A stretch of 64,000 nt of DNA from Rhizobium sp. CCGE 510 (GCF_000292525.1 NZ_AEYF01000040.1:62001-126000), one strand, 5' to 3'; shown: positions 8,373 to 16,481, counted from the first letter of the stretch. Program-made: numbers and translations. Notes: generated from the letters alone by a model not told the origin.

Positions 8373-8400
8373 AGCCCCTTCATGAAAGCATGAAAGGGCT
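8373..8400 (+). promoter_or_regulatory. Hairpin immediately upstream of the xthA ribosome site
   Basis: AGCCC-C-TTCATG pairs with CATGAA-A-GGGCT around an AAAG loop (one mismatch). The stem ends one base before the GGGAAT that precedes the xthA ATG at 8407. No T-run follows, so it is a weak terminator candidate. It may mark the lolA 3' end or affect xthA translation. Confidence 0.55.
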
Positions 8401-8406
8401 GGGAAT

Positions 8407-9210
8407 ATGGGCTTTTCGATCACCACCTGGAACATCAACTCGGTGCGGCTGCGCATGCCGATCGTCGAGCAGCTCGTTCTCAAGCACAGGCCCGACATTC
8501 TCTGCCTGCAGGAGACCAAGGTGGCGAACGAGCTCTTTCCGGCCGCACCGTTGCGGGCGATGGGCTACGATCACATCATCATTCACGGCCAGAAGGGCTA
8601 TCACGGCGTGGCGATCGCCTCGCGCATTCCGCTGACCGAGGATCACCGGCAGGACTATTGCGGGGTCGGCGATGCCCGCCACATTTCGGCGATCTTCGAG
8701 CACGGCAATCGCCGCGTGCGACTGCATAATTTCTACGTCCCGGCCGGCGGCGACGAGCCGGACCGTACCGTCAATCCGAAATTCGGCCACAAGCTCGATT
8801 TCATCGAGGAGATGAAGCGGCTGAAAGCCAATGGTGAGACCAACACCTCCGCCATCCTGGTCGGCGACCTGAACGTCGCGCCGTTGGAGCACGATGTCTG
8901 GTCGCACAAGCAGCTCCTGAAGATCGTCAGCCATACGCCTGTCGAAACCGACGGGCTGCTCGAGGTGATGAAGCGCGGCGGCTGGCTCGATCTCATGCGC
9001 CAGCATGTGCCGGAAAACGAGAAGCTCTACACCTGGTGGAGCTACCGCGCCAAGGACTGGGAAGCGGCCGATCGCGGCCGCCGTCTCGACCATATCTGGT
9101 CGTCTTCGGATCTCGGGCCGCATCTCAGGCGCATCGAGATCCTCAAGGAAGCGCGTGGCTGGGATCGCCCCTCGGACCACGTCCCGGTCACGGCGCATTT
9201 CGATTTCTGA
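8407..9210 (+). CDS. xthA: Exodeoxyribonuclease III
   Basis: A 267-aa ExoIII/AP-endonuclease family enzyme that cleaves DNA at abasic sites and trims 3' ends in base-excision repair. Motifs in order are TTWNINSVR (residues 6-14), the metal-binding LCLQETK with its glutamate (about 33-39), NFYVPAGGDEPDR (about 109), GDLNVAP (about 154) and the catalytic end SDHVPV (about 257). All catalytic residues expected for the family are visible. The downstream gene starts inside its stop codon (TGATG), so the two are translated together. That partner is unusual, because xth is commonly monocistronic. Confidence 0.93.
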   Translation: MGFSITTWNINSVRLRMPIVEQLVLKHRPDILCLQETKVANELFPAAPLRAMGYDHIIIHGQKGYHGVAIASRIPLTEDHRQDYCGVGDARHISAIFEHGNRRVRLHNFYVPAGGDEPDRTVNPKFGHKLDFIEEMKRLKANGETNTSAILVGDLNVAPLEHDVWSHKQLLKIVSHTPVETDGLLEVMKRGGWLDLMRQHVPENEKLYTWWSYRAKDWEAADRGRRLDHIWSSSDLGPHLRRIEILKEARGWDRPSDHVPVTAHFDF

Positions 9211-9995
9211 TGCAGTGGATCCCCCAGGAGTTTGAAGACACCCACAAGCTGGCCGAGGCACTCGACCGGCTCGGCATCCCGTACACTTGGCACAAGGTCG
9301 TTCCGTTCATCGGCGAGCTTATTCCCAAGCCCGTTATCGCCGATCCGGGTGCCGTGGTGATGTTCGGCTCCTACTCACTCTGGAGGAACGCTGAGGCGAA
9401 TAGCTACCGGCCAGGTGTCTTCAAGCTGCGCCCATTCGTTCAGGAGGAGGTGTGGCATCCTTACCTCCTCAATGGAGCCGATGCGCTGTTCCTGACGCTG
9501 CGCGATGTTCCCGCGCGTCTGGCCGGCGATGCGAGGGAATGGTTCCTGCGCCCGGTTGACGACAGCAAGGAGGAACCCGGCAACGTGAAATCGACGGATG
9601 AGATCATCCGTATGGCCGAGAGGGTCCTTGCGCTTGACGAGGATGAAATTCCGACGGGATCGCTTCGCCACGACACGCTGTTGATGTTCACCAAGCCTGT
9701 CCGCATCCTGCGCGAATGGCGTCTCTGGGCCGTCAACGATCGGATCGTCACCTATTCCCTCTACAAGGACGGATCGCGTGTCGTCCACCGCTACGAGATC
9801 GATGACGATGTGCTCGAATTCGGGCAGCGCATGGTGGACATCAACCCCGGCTACTCGCCGGCTTATGTCATTGACGTCTGCCGTACCGAAGAGGGGTTGA
9901 AGCTGCTTGAGACGAACTGTCTCAATGCTGCCGGGTTCTACGCCGCAGACCTTGTGAAGCTTGCGGCGGCGATCGACGGTCTTACCCGCGATTGA
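9210..9995 (+). CDS. ATP-grasp protein of the R2K type (DUF4343-like)
   Basis: A 261-aa protein starting at the ATG that overlaps the xthA stop codon (TGATG). The C-terminal half reads like the reduced ATP-grasp fold of the R2K clade: a conserved REWRLWAVNDRIVTYSLYKDG-like strand pair, then YVIDVCRTEEG and LLETNCLNAAGFYAADL, where the Glu-x-Asn would bind magnesium-ATP. R2K enzymes are predicted peptide or nucleic-acid ligases, many from phages or conflict systems, with few tested. The frame is open further upstream but that part is antisense-like shadow of xthA. The substrate is unknown. Coupling to a DNA-repair nuclease is suggestive only. It converges on the cyclic-nucleotide-binding gene. 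Confidence 0.65.
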   Translation: MQWIPQEFEDTHKLAEALDRLGIPYTWHKVVPFIGELIPKPVIADPGAVVMFGSYSLWRNAEANSYRPGVFKLRPFVQEEVWHPYLLNGADALFLTLRDVPARLAGDAREWFLRPVDDSKEEPGNVKSTDEIIRMAERVLALDEDEIPTGSLRHDTLLMFTKPVRILREWRLWAVNDRIVTYSLYKDGSRVVHRYEIDDDVLEFGQRMVDINPGYSPAYVIDVCRTEEGLKLLETNCLNAAGFYAADLVKLAAAIDGLTRD

Positions 9996-10044
9996 GCATG
10001 CGCCTTATGGATGTGCTCGATCGAGTCCTGCGCTCCAACAGGCT

Positions 10045-10500
10045 TCAGCTGAAGCGGTAGAACTGGCTTGCGGCCTTTGCCGCAAGTTCGGCGAGATTGT
10101 CGCGGATGCGGTTCTGGATCAGCAGGGCTGCGTCCGGATATTCCTCGATCAGCCGGTGGAAGAGGGCGCGGGTGATGCGGATGATGCCGGTGTCCTCGCG
10201 CGCCACGGCGGTGAACTTGCGCTCCACCAGCGTGACCAGCGCCAGCTCGGAAATCATCGTTCCGGGGCCGGCGACCCCCTCCGTCTTCTGGGTGCCGTCG
10301 CTGCTTGCGGCGCTCAGCTCCAGGCTGCCGCTGAGGACGACATAGGCGCTCTCGGCGGGGGAGCCCTGGCGAAACAGCATCTGGCCGGCCGCGATCATGC
10401 GCCGGTCGGCGCCGAAGGCGATCAGCCGCAGCTGATCCTCGTTCATATCCCTGAACAAAGGAAGCTGCGCGAGCAAGTGTATGTCGTCGGTCAGCGCCAT
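10045..10500 (-). CDS. Cyclic nucleotide-binding domain protein
   Basis: A 151-aa single-domain protein of the CRP/cAMP-receptor sensory fold. The fold shows as LPLFRDMNEDQLRLIAFGADRRMIAAGQMLFRQGSPAESAYVVLSGSLEL-type spacing, with the phosphate-binding region around GPGTMISELALV (about 95). There is no helix-turn-helix, so it cannot act as a CRP-type transcription factor by itself. ATG 10500 (MALTDD) is preferred; an upstream in-frame start at 10575 would run through a dispersed repeat. It lies directly downstream of the OmpR-type regulator on the same strand. I recall a comparable pair in Brucella, where the regulator is called OtpR. Ligand and partner are unknown. Confidence 0.75.
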   Translation of the reverse strand: MALTDDIHLLAQLPLFRDMNEDQLRLIAFGADRRMIAAGQMLFRQGSPAESAYVVLSGSLELSAASSDGTQKTEGVAGPGTMISELALVTLVERKFTAVAREDTGIIRITRALFHRLIEEYPDAALLIQNRIRDNLAELAAKAASQFYRFS

Positions 10501-10516
10501 GCGGGCTTTTCGCCTT

Positions 10517-10610
10517 GGAGCAATTCCCGCAAAAGTGCCTAGCGGGAATTGCGTGAAAACAGAGAGATAGAGCATTTCCGTGATTCGGAGAAAAATGGAA
10601 ATGCTCTAGG
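10517..10610. repeat. Rhizobial palindromic intergenic repeat (two hairpins)
   Basis: The first hairpin is GCAATTCCCGC at 10520-10530 with its mirror at 10542-10552. The second is TAGAGCATTTCC at 10568-10579 with its mirror at 10597-10608. This two-hairpin layout matches repeats I recall as common between genes in Rhizobium (RIME-like). The right end contains the TAG stop codon of the response-regulator gene, read on the minus strand. Confidence 0.8.
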
Positions 10611-11289
10611 GTATGATCTTGTAGCCGCCATTTTCGGTGACGAGGATTTCGGCATTGGAGGGATCGCGCTCGATCTTCTGGCGCAGGCGGTAAACGTGGG
10701 TTTCCAGCGTATGCGTCGTCACGCCGGAATTATAGCCCCAGACCTCTTCGAGAAGCACGTCGCGGGTGACGACCTTCTGTTCGGCACGATAGAGGTAGCG
10801 GATGATCGCCGCCTCCTTTTCCGTCAGGCGGATCTTCTGGCCGTTGTCGGTGGTCAGCAGCTTCTGGCTCGGCTTGAACAGGTAGGGGCCGACGGTGAAG
10901 GTGGCGTCTTCACTCTGCTCGTGCTGGCGCAGCTGCACGCGAATGCGCGCGAGCAGCACGGCGAAGCGGAAAGGCTTGGTGACATAGTCGTTGGCGCCGG
11001 CTTCCAGGCCGAGGATCGTGTCGGAATCGGTATCGTGGCCGGTCAGCATGATGATCGGCGCCTTAAAGCCGCCCTTGCGCAGCAGCTTCACTGCCTCGCG
11101 GCCGTCCATATCGGGCAGGCCGACATCCATGATCAGCAGATCGACCGGTGTCGAGCGGGCGGTCGCAACACCCTTGCCGGCGTTGGCTTCCTGCAGAACC
11201 GAAAATTCCTCATACAGCGACAATTGCTCCGTCAGCGTCTGACGAAGATCGTCGTCGTCATCCACCAGAAGAATGGTGCGTGCGGTCAT
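10606..11289 (-). CDS. OmpR-family response regulator (CenR/OtpR-like)
   Basis: A 227-aa two-component regulator. The receiver domain (1-120) has the acidic cluster DDDDD at 10-14, the phosphoacceptor Asp in LLIMDVGLPDMDG (about 55) and Lys in YVTKPF (about 105). The C-terminal winged helix (about 130-227) has LTEKEAAIIRYL and THTLETHVYRLRQKIE. The sequence resembles CenR of Caulobacter and OtpR of Brucella, regulators of envelope and cell division; this is from memory. No histidine kinase is adjacent. The gene is followed by a cyclic-nucleotide-binding protein, and its stop codon lies inside a dispersed repeat. It is transcribed divergently from the L,D-transpeptidase, which would suit an envelope regulator. 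Confidence 0.85.
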   Translation of the reverse strand: MTARTILLVDDDDDLRQTLTEQLSLYEEFSVLQEANAGKGVATARSTPVDLLIMDVGLPDMDGREAVKLLRKGGFKAPIIMLTGHDTDSDTILGLEAGANDYVTKPFRFAVLLARIRVQLRQHEQSEDATFTVGPYLFKPSQKLLTTDNGQKIRLTEKEAAIIRYLYRAEQKVVTRDVLLEEVWGYNSGVTTHTLETHVYRLRQKIERDPSNAEILVTENGGYKIIP

Positions 11290-11455
11290 GCCGTTGCGTC
11301 CTCATGTTAAGTTTCCTAGTCCTACGCCAAATTCCTGGTTTGGCAAGGATCGGGCAGCGGGCGGTTGCCGCACAGGTTTTCATATGATTTCAATTGGAAC
11401 CCCAGACAATGCAAGACATGCGAGAAAAATGGAAAAAACAAGGCGGGAGCCGGGG

Positions 11456-11977
11456 ATGAGGCCGTCGACGATCGTGGTGCGGCCCGCGCCGGGGCGCAAG
11501 AGCCGGGCCATCGTTCGGCTCGGCGCGATCACCGTGCCTGCGGCGATCGGCCGGTCCGGCCGCACCGTGATCAAACGCGAGGGTGACGGCGCCACGCCGA
11601 TCGGCTCGATGAGGCTGATATCCGGCTTCCGGCGCGGTGAGCGGAATGGCCGGCTCGCCACCCCACTTCCCATTCGCCGCATCCGCGCCGACATGCTCTG
11701 GTGCGATCAGCCTGACGATGCCAGCTATAACCGCCTCGTCAGAGCGCCGTTCGGTGCAAGCCATGAGGAGATGCGGCGCTGCGACGGGCTCTATGATGTC
11801 TGCCTGGTGATGGACTGGAACATCTCCTCACGGGCGCGCAACCGCGGCTCGGCGATCTTCTTCCATCTGATCAGGCCGGGCTACGAGCCGACGGCCGGCT
11901 GCGTAGCGGTCAGCCTCAGCGACATGCGCCGGCTACTGCCTCACCTTCGAAAGGGGACGATTGTCCGCGTCCTCTGA
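11456..11977 (+). CDS. L,D-transpeptidase (YkuD family)
   Basis: A 173-aa YkuD-domain protein. The catalytic motif is FFHLIRPGYEPTAGCVAVS, with the His at about 144 and the nucleophilic Cys at about 155. YkuD enzymes form 3-3 crosslinks in peptidoglycan or attach proteins to it, and Rhizobiales rely on them heavily. The earlier block GDGATPIGSMRL is also typical. There is no signal peptide from the chosen ATG (GGGAG at 11445-11449). Upstream in-frame ATGs at 11387 and 11429 would not clearly create one, so the route to the periplasm is unclear. The divergent regulator gene lies 166 bp away, and a GCCAAA/TTTGGC repeat at 11326-11344 lies between them. Confidence 0.82.
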   Translation: MRPSTIVVRPAPGRKSRAIVRLGAITVPAAIGRSGRTVIKREGDGATPIGSMRLISGFRRGERNGRLATPLPIRRIRADMLWCDQPDDASYNRLVRAPFGASHEEMRRCDGLYDVCLVMDWNISSRARNRGSAIFFHLIRPGYEPTAGCVAVSLSDMRRLLPHLRKGTIVRVL

Positions 11978-12106
11978 TTGTCTTCCTGATGCTGTCACCT
12001 ATATATTTCCGGTGACCGAACGCTGCGGCTGAAACGCGTTCCGGGACGCCCGCGTGCGGGCGCAATTCATGCCTCGTCCAATTCTTCAAACTCCCGGAGA
12101 TATATT

Positions 12107-12937
12107 GTGACCGCTCAACCCATCATCACTTTCCATGACGGACATTCCATTCCCCAGATCGGCCTCGGCGTCTGGCAGACGCCGCAGGACATTGCCGCGC
12201 CGACGGTGCGCACAGCAATTACCGCCGGCTATCGCCATATCGATACGGCGTCCGGCTACGACAACGAAGAGGGCGTCGGTGAAGGCATCCGCTCTTCCGG
12301 CCTCGACCGCAAGGATATCTTCGTCACCACCAAGCTCAGGAATACCGACCAGGGTTACGACAATGCGCTACGCGCCTTCGACGGCAGTCTGAAGAAGCTC
12401 GGTTCCGAGTATGTCGATCTCTATCTCATTCACTGGCCGTCGCCGCATCGCGGCCTCTACACCGAGACCTGGAAGGCTTTCGTGCGCATCCGCGAAGAGG
12501 GCCGCGCCCGCTCGATCGGCGTGTCGAATTTCTTCCCCGAACATCTGGAACGCATCATCGGCGAAACCGGTGTCGTTCCGGTCATCAACCAGATCGAATT
12601 GCATCCCGACTTCCAGCAGAAGGCGGCGCAGGAGGCGCACAAGAAGCTTGGTATCGCCACCGAATCCTGGAGCCCACTTGGCCAGGGCAAGTTCATCTCG
12701 AACCCGGTTATCGGTGAGATCGCCAGAAAACATCGCAAGACCCCGGCCCAGGTCATCATCCGCTGGCACCTCGATACCGGCCTCGTCGTCATCCCGAAGT
12801 CGGTGACGCCGTCGCGCATCGAGGAGAACTTCCAGGTATTCGACTTCAAGCTCGATGCCGATGACATGGCGGCGATCGCCAGGCTCGACAGCGCCGGCGC
12901 CCGCATGGGACCGGACCCGATGACGGCAACCTTCTGA
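12107..12937 (+). CDS. Aldo/keto reductase (AKR5-like)
   Basis: A 276-aa NADPH-dependent oxidoreductase of the TIM-barrel AKR superfamily. The catalytic tetrad is visible: Asp in YRHIDTASGY with its Tyr (about 46 and 51), Lys in VTTKL (about 76) and His in YLIHWP (about 109). The NADPH-binding end has VVIPKSVTPSRIEEN. It resembles 2,5-diketo-D-gluconate reductases, but the true substrate cannot be read from sequence. It starts at GTG 12107 with GGAG about 9 nt upstream. It converges on leuC through a shared bidirectional terminator. The leader between the transpeptidase gene and this one contains two short hairpins. Confidence 0.88.
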   Translation: MTAQPIITFHDGHSIPQIGLGVWQTPQDIAAPTVRTAITAGYRHIDTASGYDNEEGVGEGIRSSGLDRKDIFVTTKLRNTDQGYDNALRAFDGSLKKLGSEYVDLYLIHWPSPHRGLYTETWKAFVRIREEGRARSIGVSNFFPEHLERIIGETGVVPVINQIELHPDFQQKAAQEAHKKLGIATESWSPLGQGKFISNPVIGEIARKHRKTPAQVIIRWHLDTGLVVIPKSVTPSRIEENFQVFDFKLDADDMAAIARLDSAGARMGPDPMTATF

Positions 12938-12990
12938 TCATCGTTTCGATCATTGCCAGCCGGTCAGCTGCAGGGGTCAATAATTGACGA

Positions 12991-13030
12991 AGCCCGCCGA
13001 TGCGCTTTAGGCGCATCGGCGGGCTTTAAT
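12991..13030. terminator. Bidirectional intrinsic terminator between the aldo/keto reductase gene and leuC
   Basis: A perfect 15-bp stem, AGCCCGCCGATGCGC with its mirror, closes on a 5-nt loop. A T-rich tract follows on the plus side and a shorter one on the minus side. It sits between two convergent genes and can serve both. Confidence 0.85.
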
Positions 13031-13048
13031 TCTCACCCGTTTAGCGGA

Positions 13049-14458
13049 TCAGTTCCAGTCGCGGATATCGACGAAGTGACCGGCGATTGCGGCGGCAGCG
13101 GCCATAGCCGGCGAGACGAGATGCGTGCGGCCCTTGAAGCCCTGGCGGCCTTCGAAGTTGCGGTTCGAGGTCGAGGCGCAACGCTCGCCCGGCTTCAGGC
13201 GGTCGTCATTCATGGCAAGACACATCGAGCAGCCCGGCTCGCGCCAGTCGAAACCGGCTGCCTTGAAGATCTTGTCGAGGCCTTCGGCTTCGGCCTGTTC
13301 CTTGACGAGGCCGGAGCCCGGGACGATCATCGCATCGACGGTTGAAGCAACCGTCTTGCCTTCGACAACCTTGGCGACTTCGCGCAGATCCTCGATGCGG
13401 CCGTTGGTGCAGGAACCGATGAAGACGCGATCGAGGGTGATGTCGGTCATCTTCGTGCCCGGCTTCAGGCCCATATAGTCGAGCGCACGCCACTTGGAGG
13501 TGCGCTTGGTCTCGTCCTGAATATCGTCGGGGTTCGGCACGATGCCCTGGACGGAGATGACGTCCTCGGGCGAGGAGCCCCAGGAGACGATCGGCGGCAG
13601 GCTGGCGGCGTCGAGCACGACGACACGGTCGTAATGAGCGCCTTCGTCGGTCTGCAGCGTCTTCCAGTAGGCGATCGCCTGTTCCAGCGCCTCGCCCTTC
13701 GGCGCGCGCGGCTTGCCCTTGATGTATTCGAAGGTCTTTTCATCAGGGGCGATCAGGCCGGCGCGGGCACCGCCTTCGATCGTCATGTTGCAGATGGTCA
13801 TGCGGCCTTCCATCGACAGCGAGCGGATCGCTTCGCCGGCAAATTCGATGACGTGGCCGGTGCCGCCGGCGGTGCCGATTTCGCCGATGATGGCGAGGAT
13901 GATGTCCTTGGCGGTAACGTGCGGCGGCAGCAGGCCGTCGACCCGCACCAGCATGTTCTTCGCCTTCTTCTGGATCAGCGTCTGGGTCGCCAGCACGTGC
14001 TCGACTTCGGAGGTGCCGATGCCGTGCGCCAGCGCGCCGAAGGCGCCGTGCGTCGAAGTGTGACTGTCACCGCAGACGATGGTCATTCCGGGCAGGGTGA
14101 AGCCCTGTTCCGGACCGACGATGTGGACGATGCCCTGGCGCTTGTCGCTGGCCGAATAATATTCGACGCCGAATTCGGCGGCGTTGGTGGCCAGCGCTTC
14201 CACCTGGATGCGGCTTTCCTCGTTTTTGATGCCGAGATGGCGATCGGGCGAGGTCGGAACGTTATGGTCGACGACGGCGAGCGTCTTTTCCGGGGCGCGA
14301 ACCTTGCGGCCGGTCATGCGCAGGCCTTCGAACGCCTGCGGCGAAGTCACTTCATGGACCAGATGGCGGTCGATGTAGAGAAGACAGGTGCCGTCTGGCT
14401 GTTCATCGACCAGGTGATCGTCCCAGATCTTGTCGTAGAGAGTACGCGGTGCGCTCAT
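13049..14458 (-). CDS. leuC: 3-isopropylmalate dehydratase large subunit
   Basis: A 469-aa aconitase-superfamily subunit. With LeuD it converts 2-isopropylmalate to 3-isopropylmalate in leucine synthesis. The three cysteines that hold the 4Fe-4S cluster are Cys350 (SCTNGR), Cys410 and Cys413 (GCSMC). The substrate-binding segments VCGDSHTSTHGAFGALAHGIG (about 129-149) and the C-terminal SNRNFEGRQG are intact. Length is standard for bacterial LeuC. No leuD is nearby, so the subunits are encoded apart, as in other rhizobia. A promoter and a structured leader of about 190 nt are predicted upstream. Confidence 0.95.
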   Translation of the reverse strand: MSAPRTLYDKIWDDHLVDEQPDGTCLLYIDRHLVHEVTSPQAFEGLRMTGRKVRAPEKTLAVVDHNVPTSPDRHLGIKNEESRIQVEALATNAAEFGVEYYSASDKRQGIVHIVGPEQGFTLPGMTIVCGDSHTSTHGAFGALAHGIGTSEVEHVLATQTLIQKKAKNMLVRVDGLLPPHVTAKDIILAIIGEIGTAGGTGHVIEFAGEAIRSLSMEGRMTICNMTIEGGARAGLIAPDEKTFEYIKGKPRAPKGEALEQAIAYWKTLQTDEGAHYDRVVVLDAASLPPIVSWGSSPEDVISVQGIVPNPDDIQDETKRTSKWRALDYMGLKPGTKMTDITLDRVFIGSCTNGRIEDLREVAKVVEGKTVASTVDAMIVPGSGLVKEQAEAEGLDKIFKAAGFDWREPGCSMCLAMNDDRLKPGERCASTSNRNFEGRQGFKGRTHLVSPAMAAAAAIAGHFVDIRDWN

Positions 14459-14655
14459 GGCGTTAAGTCCGTTTTTTGATGCGTTGGGAAATCGAGAAAA
14501 AAGCGGATCAGGCTCCGCCGGCCGTCATTCGATCAACGAAGTCGGCTGCTGAGCGCACCGGACACGCATGCAAAGAACCGCGCCGGCAGGCGATAGTGGT
14601 CCTGCAGCACGAAAATATGCGCGCCTGTGCATCTGAACTTGGATTCCATCGCCTG

Positions 14656-14684
14656 CATATAACGATTTTTCGCGGCGGCTTCAA
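14656..14684 (-). promoter_or_regulatory. Predicted leuC promoter
   Basis: Read on the minus strand, TTGAAG (14684-14679) and TATATG (14661-14656) are 17 bp apart. Transcription would start near 14649. The 5' end of the transcript (ATCGCCTGC complement, 14656-14648) can pair perfectly over 9 bp with 14594-14586, so the leader may fold. No leucine-rich leader peptide was found. Confidence 0.45.
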
Positions 14685-14739
14685 TTTGAATCATCAAACG
14701 CGTCCGCGGTCCCTTCAGCGTGTCACAGCTGTCGATCGC

Positions 14740-15552
14740 TCACCGCGACTTCATCCACTTCTCCGTCCGCCGCAGCGCCAGCGACAGGCCGATCGTCAGG
14801 ATCAGGTAGATATAGGTGACGATCGAATAGGTTTCGAAGAAGCGGAAGGAGCCGGCGGCATAGACCTTGCCCATCTGGGTGATGTCGGCGACGCCGAGCA
14901 CGGAGACGAGCGATGAATCCTTCACCATCGAGACGAAATCGTTGGAGAGCGGCGGGAAGATCACCCGGATCGCCTGCGGGAAGACGACGGAACGGAAGCG
15001 CCGGTAGCGGGAAAGACCGAGTGCTTTGGCCGCCTCGATCTGGCCCAGATCGACCGACTGGAAACCGGCCCGGAAGATCTCGGCGATGAAGGAGGAATAA
15101 CCGATGGTCAGCGCGATGATCGCCCGCCACATCAACGAGAGATCGCGCACCAAGATGGGCTCGGCCATGCCTGATGTCACCAGCGGCGAAATCAGCACGT
15201 TATAGGCGGCAACCAGGGCCGGCGCGCCGACGAAGGCGACGTAGAACAAGAGCACCAGGATCGGGATGCCGCGGATGATCTCGATGTAGAATCGGGCAAT
15301 CTGGCGCAACACCTGGCTATCGGCCATGCCGAGCAGGCAGATGCCGAGGCCGAGCACGGTGGCGAGCACGAAGGCGACCAGCGTGACGAAGACGGTGATG
15401 CCGACACCGTTGACGACGGCGCGGAAAACCTGGGCATAGATATCGTTGGCGACGATGACGGCAGCAAGGGCGATGCCGATCACGACAAGCGTGACCAGCC
15501 ACCAGGGATAGTCGTCCTTGACCTGCCTGTCGTGACATGGTCGCAAAGCCAT
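14740..15552 (-). CDS. Amino-acid ABC transporter permease (HisM/GlnP type)
   Basis: A 270-aa inner-membrane permease of the polar amino-acid uptake family, with about five membrane segments. The EAA loop that contacts the ATPase reads EAAKALGLSRYRRFRSVVFPQA (about residue 192). It follows the binding-protein gene by 16 bp, but no ATPase gene is adjacent, so it must use one encoded elsewhere. The start is odd. The ATG at 15552 is in frame, while a second ATG at 15538 is out of frame by a tandem CCTG-CCTG (15522-15529, plus strand). Removing four bases there would join ATG 15538 to the frame as MSRQVKDDYP. A shadow frame opens from it. Confidence 0.85.
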   Translation of the reverse strand: MALRPCHDRQVKDDYPWWLVTLVVIGIALAAVIVANDIYAQVFRAVVNGVGITVFVTLVAFVLATVLGLGICLLGMADSQVLRQIARFYIEIIRGIPILVLLFYVAFVGAPALVAAYNVLISPLVTSGMAEPILVRDLSLMWRAIIALTIGYSSFIAEIFRAGFQSVDLGQIEAAKALGLSRYRRFRSVVFPQAIRVIFPPLSNDFVSMVKDSSLVSVLGVADITQMGKVYAAGSFRFFETYSIVTYIYLILTIGLSLALRRTEKWMKSR

Positions 15553-15568
15553 CAGCAGTTGCTCGGCG

Positions 15569-16366
15569 TCATTCGCCCATCTTGTAGTCGAGGAACCACT
15601 TCTTGTTCAGCGCATCCAGCGTGCCGTCGGCCTTGAGAGCTGAAATGGCGGCATTGACGGGGGCGACGAGATCGGAGCCCTTCGGGAAAATGAAGCCGAA
15701 ATCCTCGGTGCCGAGCGGCTCGCCGATCAGCTTCAGGGCACCGCCCGAGGCATCGACATAACCCTTGCCGGCGGTGCCGTCGGTCAGCACGACGTCGACG
15801 TCGCCGGCCTTCAAGGCCTGGACGGTGGCGCCGAAGGTTTCGAACAGCTTGATGCGCGGGTTCTGTTCGTTGCCGTCGAGCACTTCATAAACAGCGGTAT
15901 AGAATGGCGTCGTGCCGGCTTGCGCGCCGACTAGGCCGTCCTTGAATGCGCCGAAGGACTTGGCCTCGGTGAACCGCTTCTCGTCGCCGCGCACCAGCAT
16001 GAACTGCTGCGAACGCATATAGGGGTCGGAGAAATCCACCTTCTGCTTGCGGTCTTCCTTGATGGTAATGCCGGTCATGCCGATATTGTACTGGCCGTCG
16101 GAAACTGCCTGGATCATCGCGTCCCAGCTGGTGTTCTGGTATTCGACCTTGAAATTCAGCCGCTTGGCGATCTCGTTCATCGCATCATATTCCCAGCCGA
16201 TCGGCTTGCCGGATTTCGGATCGACGAACTGCAGCGGCGGATAGGCATTCTCGGTAACGACGACGACGCTCTTGCCGCCGAGATCGGGCAGCTCGGCGGC
16301 CATTGCGGCGAGCGGCAGAAGAGTAAGGGCGGCGAAGCTCGCAAGAACGGTGCGGCGAAACAACAT
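15569..16366 (-). CDS. Amino-acid ABC transporter substrate-binding protein
   Basis: A 265-aa periplasmic solute-binding protein of family 3. The signal peptide MLFRRTVLASFAALTLLPL ends at AMAAE. The mature domain has the family pattern: VVVTENAYPPLQFVD, GWEYDAMNEIAKRL, the hinge region WDAMIQAVSDGQYNIGMTGITI, and DFSDPYM. The C-terminal LNKKWFLDYK is also typical. It delivers a polar amino acid to the permease encoded just downstream. Ligand specificity cannot be read. No ATPase gene is found in the operon, and leuC and rplS, its minus-strand neighbours, are unrelated. Confidence 0.88.
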   Translation of the reverse strand: MLFRRTVLASFAALTLLPLAAMAAELPDLGGKSVVVVTENAYPPLQFVDPKSGKPIGWEYDAMNEIAKRLNFKVEYQNTSWDAMIQAVSDGQYNIGMTGITIKEDRKQKVDFSDPYMRSQQFMLVRGDEKRFTEAKSFGAFKDGLVGAQAGTTPFYTAVYEVLDGNEQNPRIKLFETFGATVQALKAGDVDVVLTDGTAGKGYVDASGGALKLIGEPLGTEDFGFIFPKGSDLVAPVNAAISALKADGTLDALNKKWFLDYKMGE

Positions 16367-16447
16367 TGATGGGTTCCCTAAAATTGAACGCCAAAAACTG
16401 TCACGGAAGATAGGTCAGAAGCAAGGCCGCCTGCTGCACGCCGAAGC

Positions 16448-16481
16448 AAAAAATAGAAAAGGCGACCCGAAGGCCGCCTTT
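16448..16481 (-). terminator. Intrinsic terminator of rplS
   Basis: On the minus strand AAAGGCGGCC-TTCG-GGTCGCCTTT forms a 10-bp stem (one mismatch) with a TTCG loop, followed by a T-rich run (TTCTATTTTTT). It ends the ribosomal-protein cluster. Confidence 0.82.
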
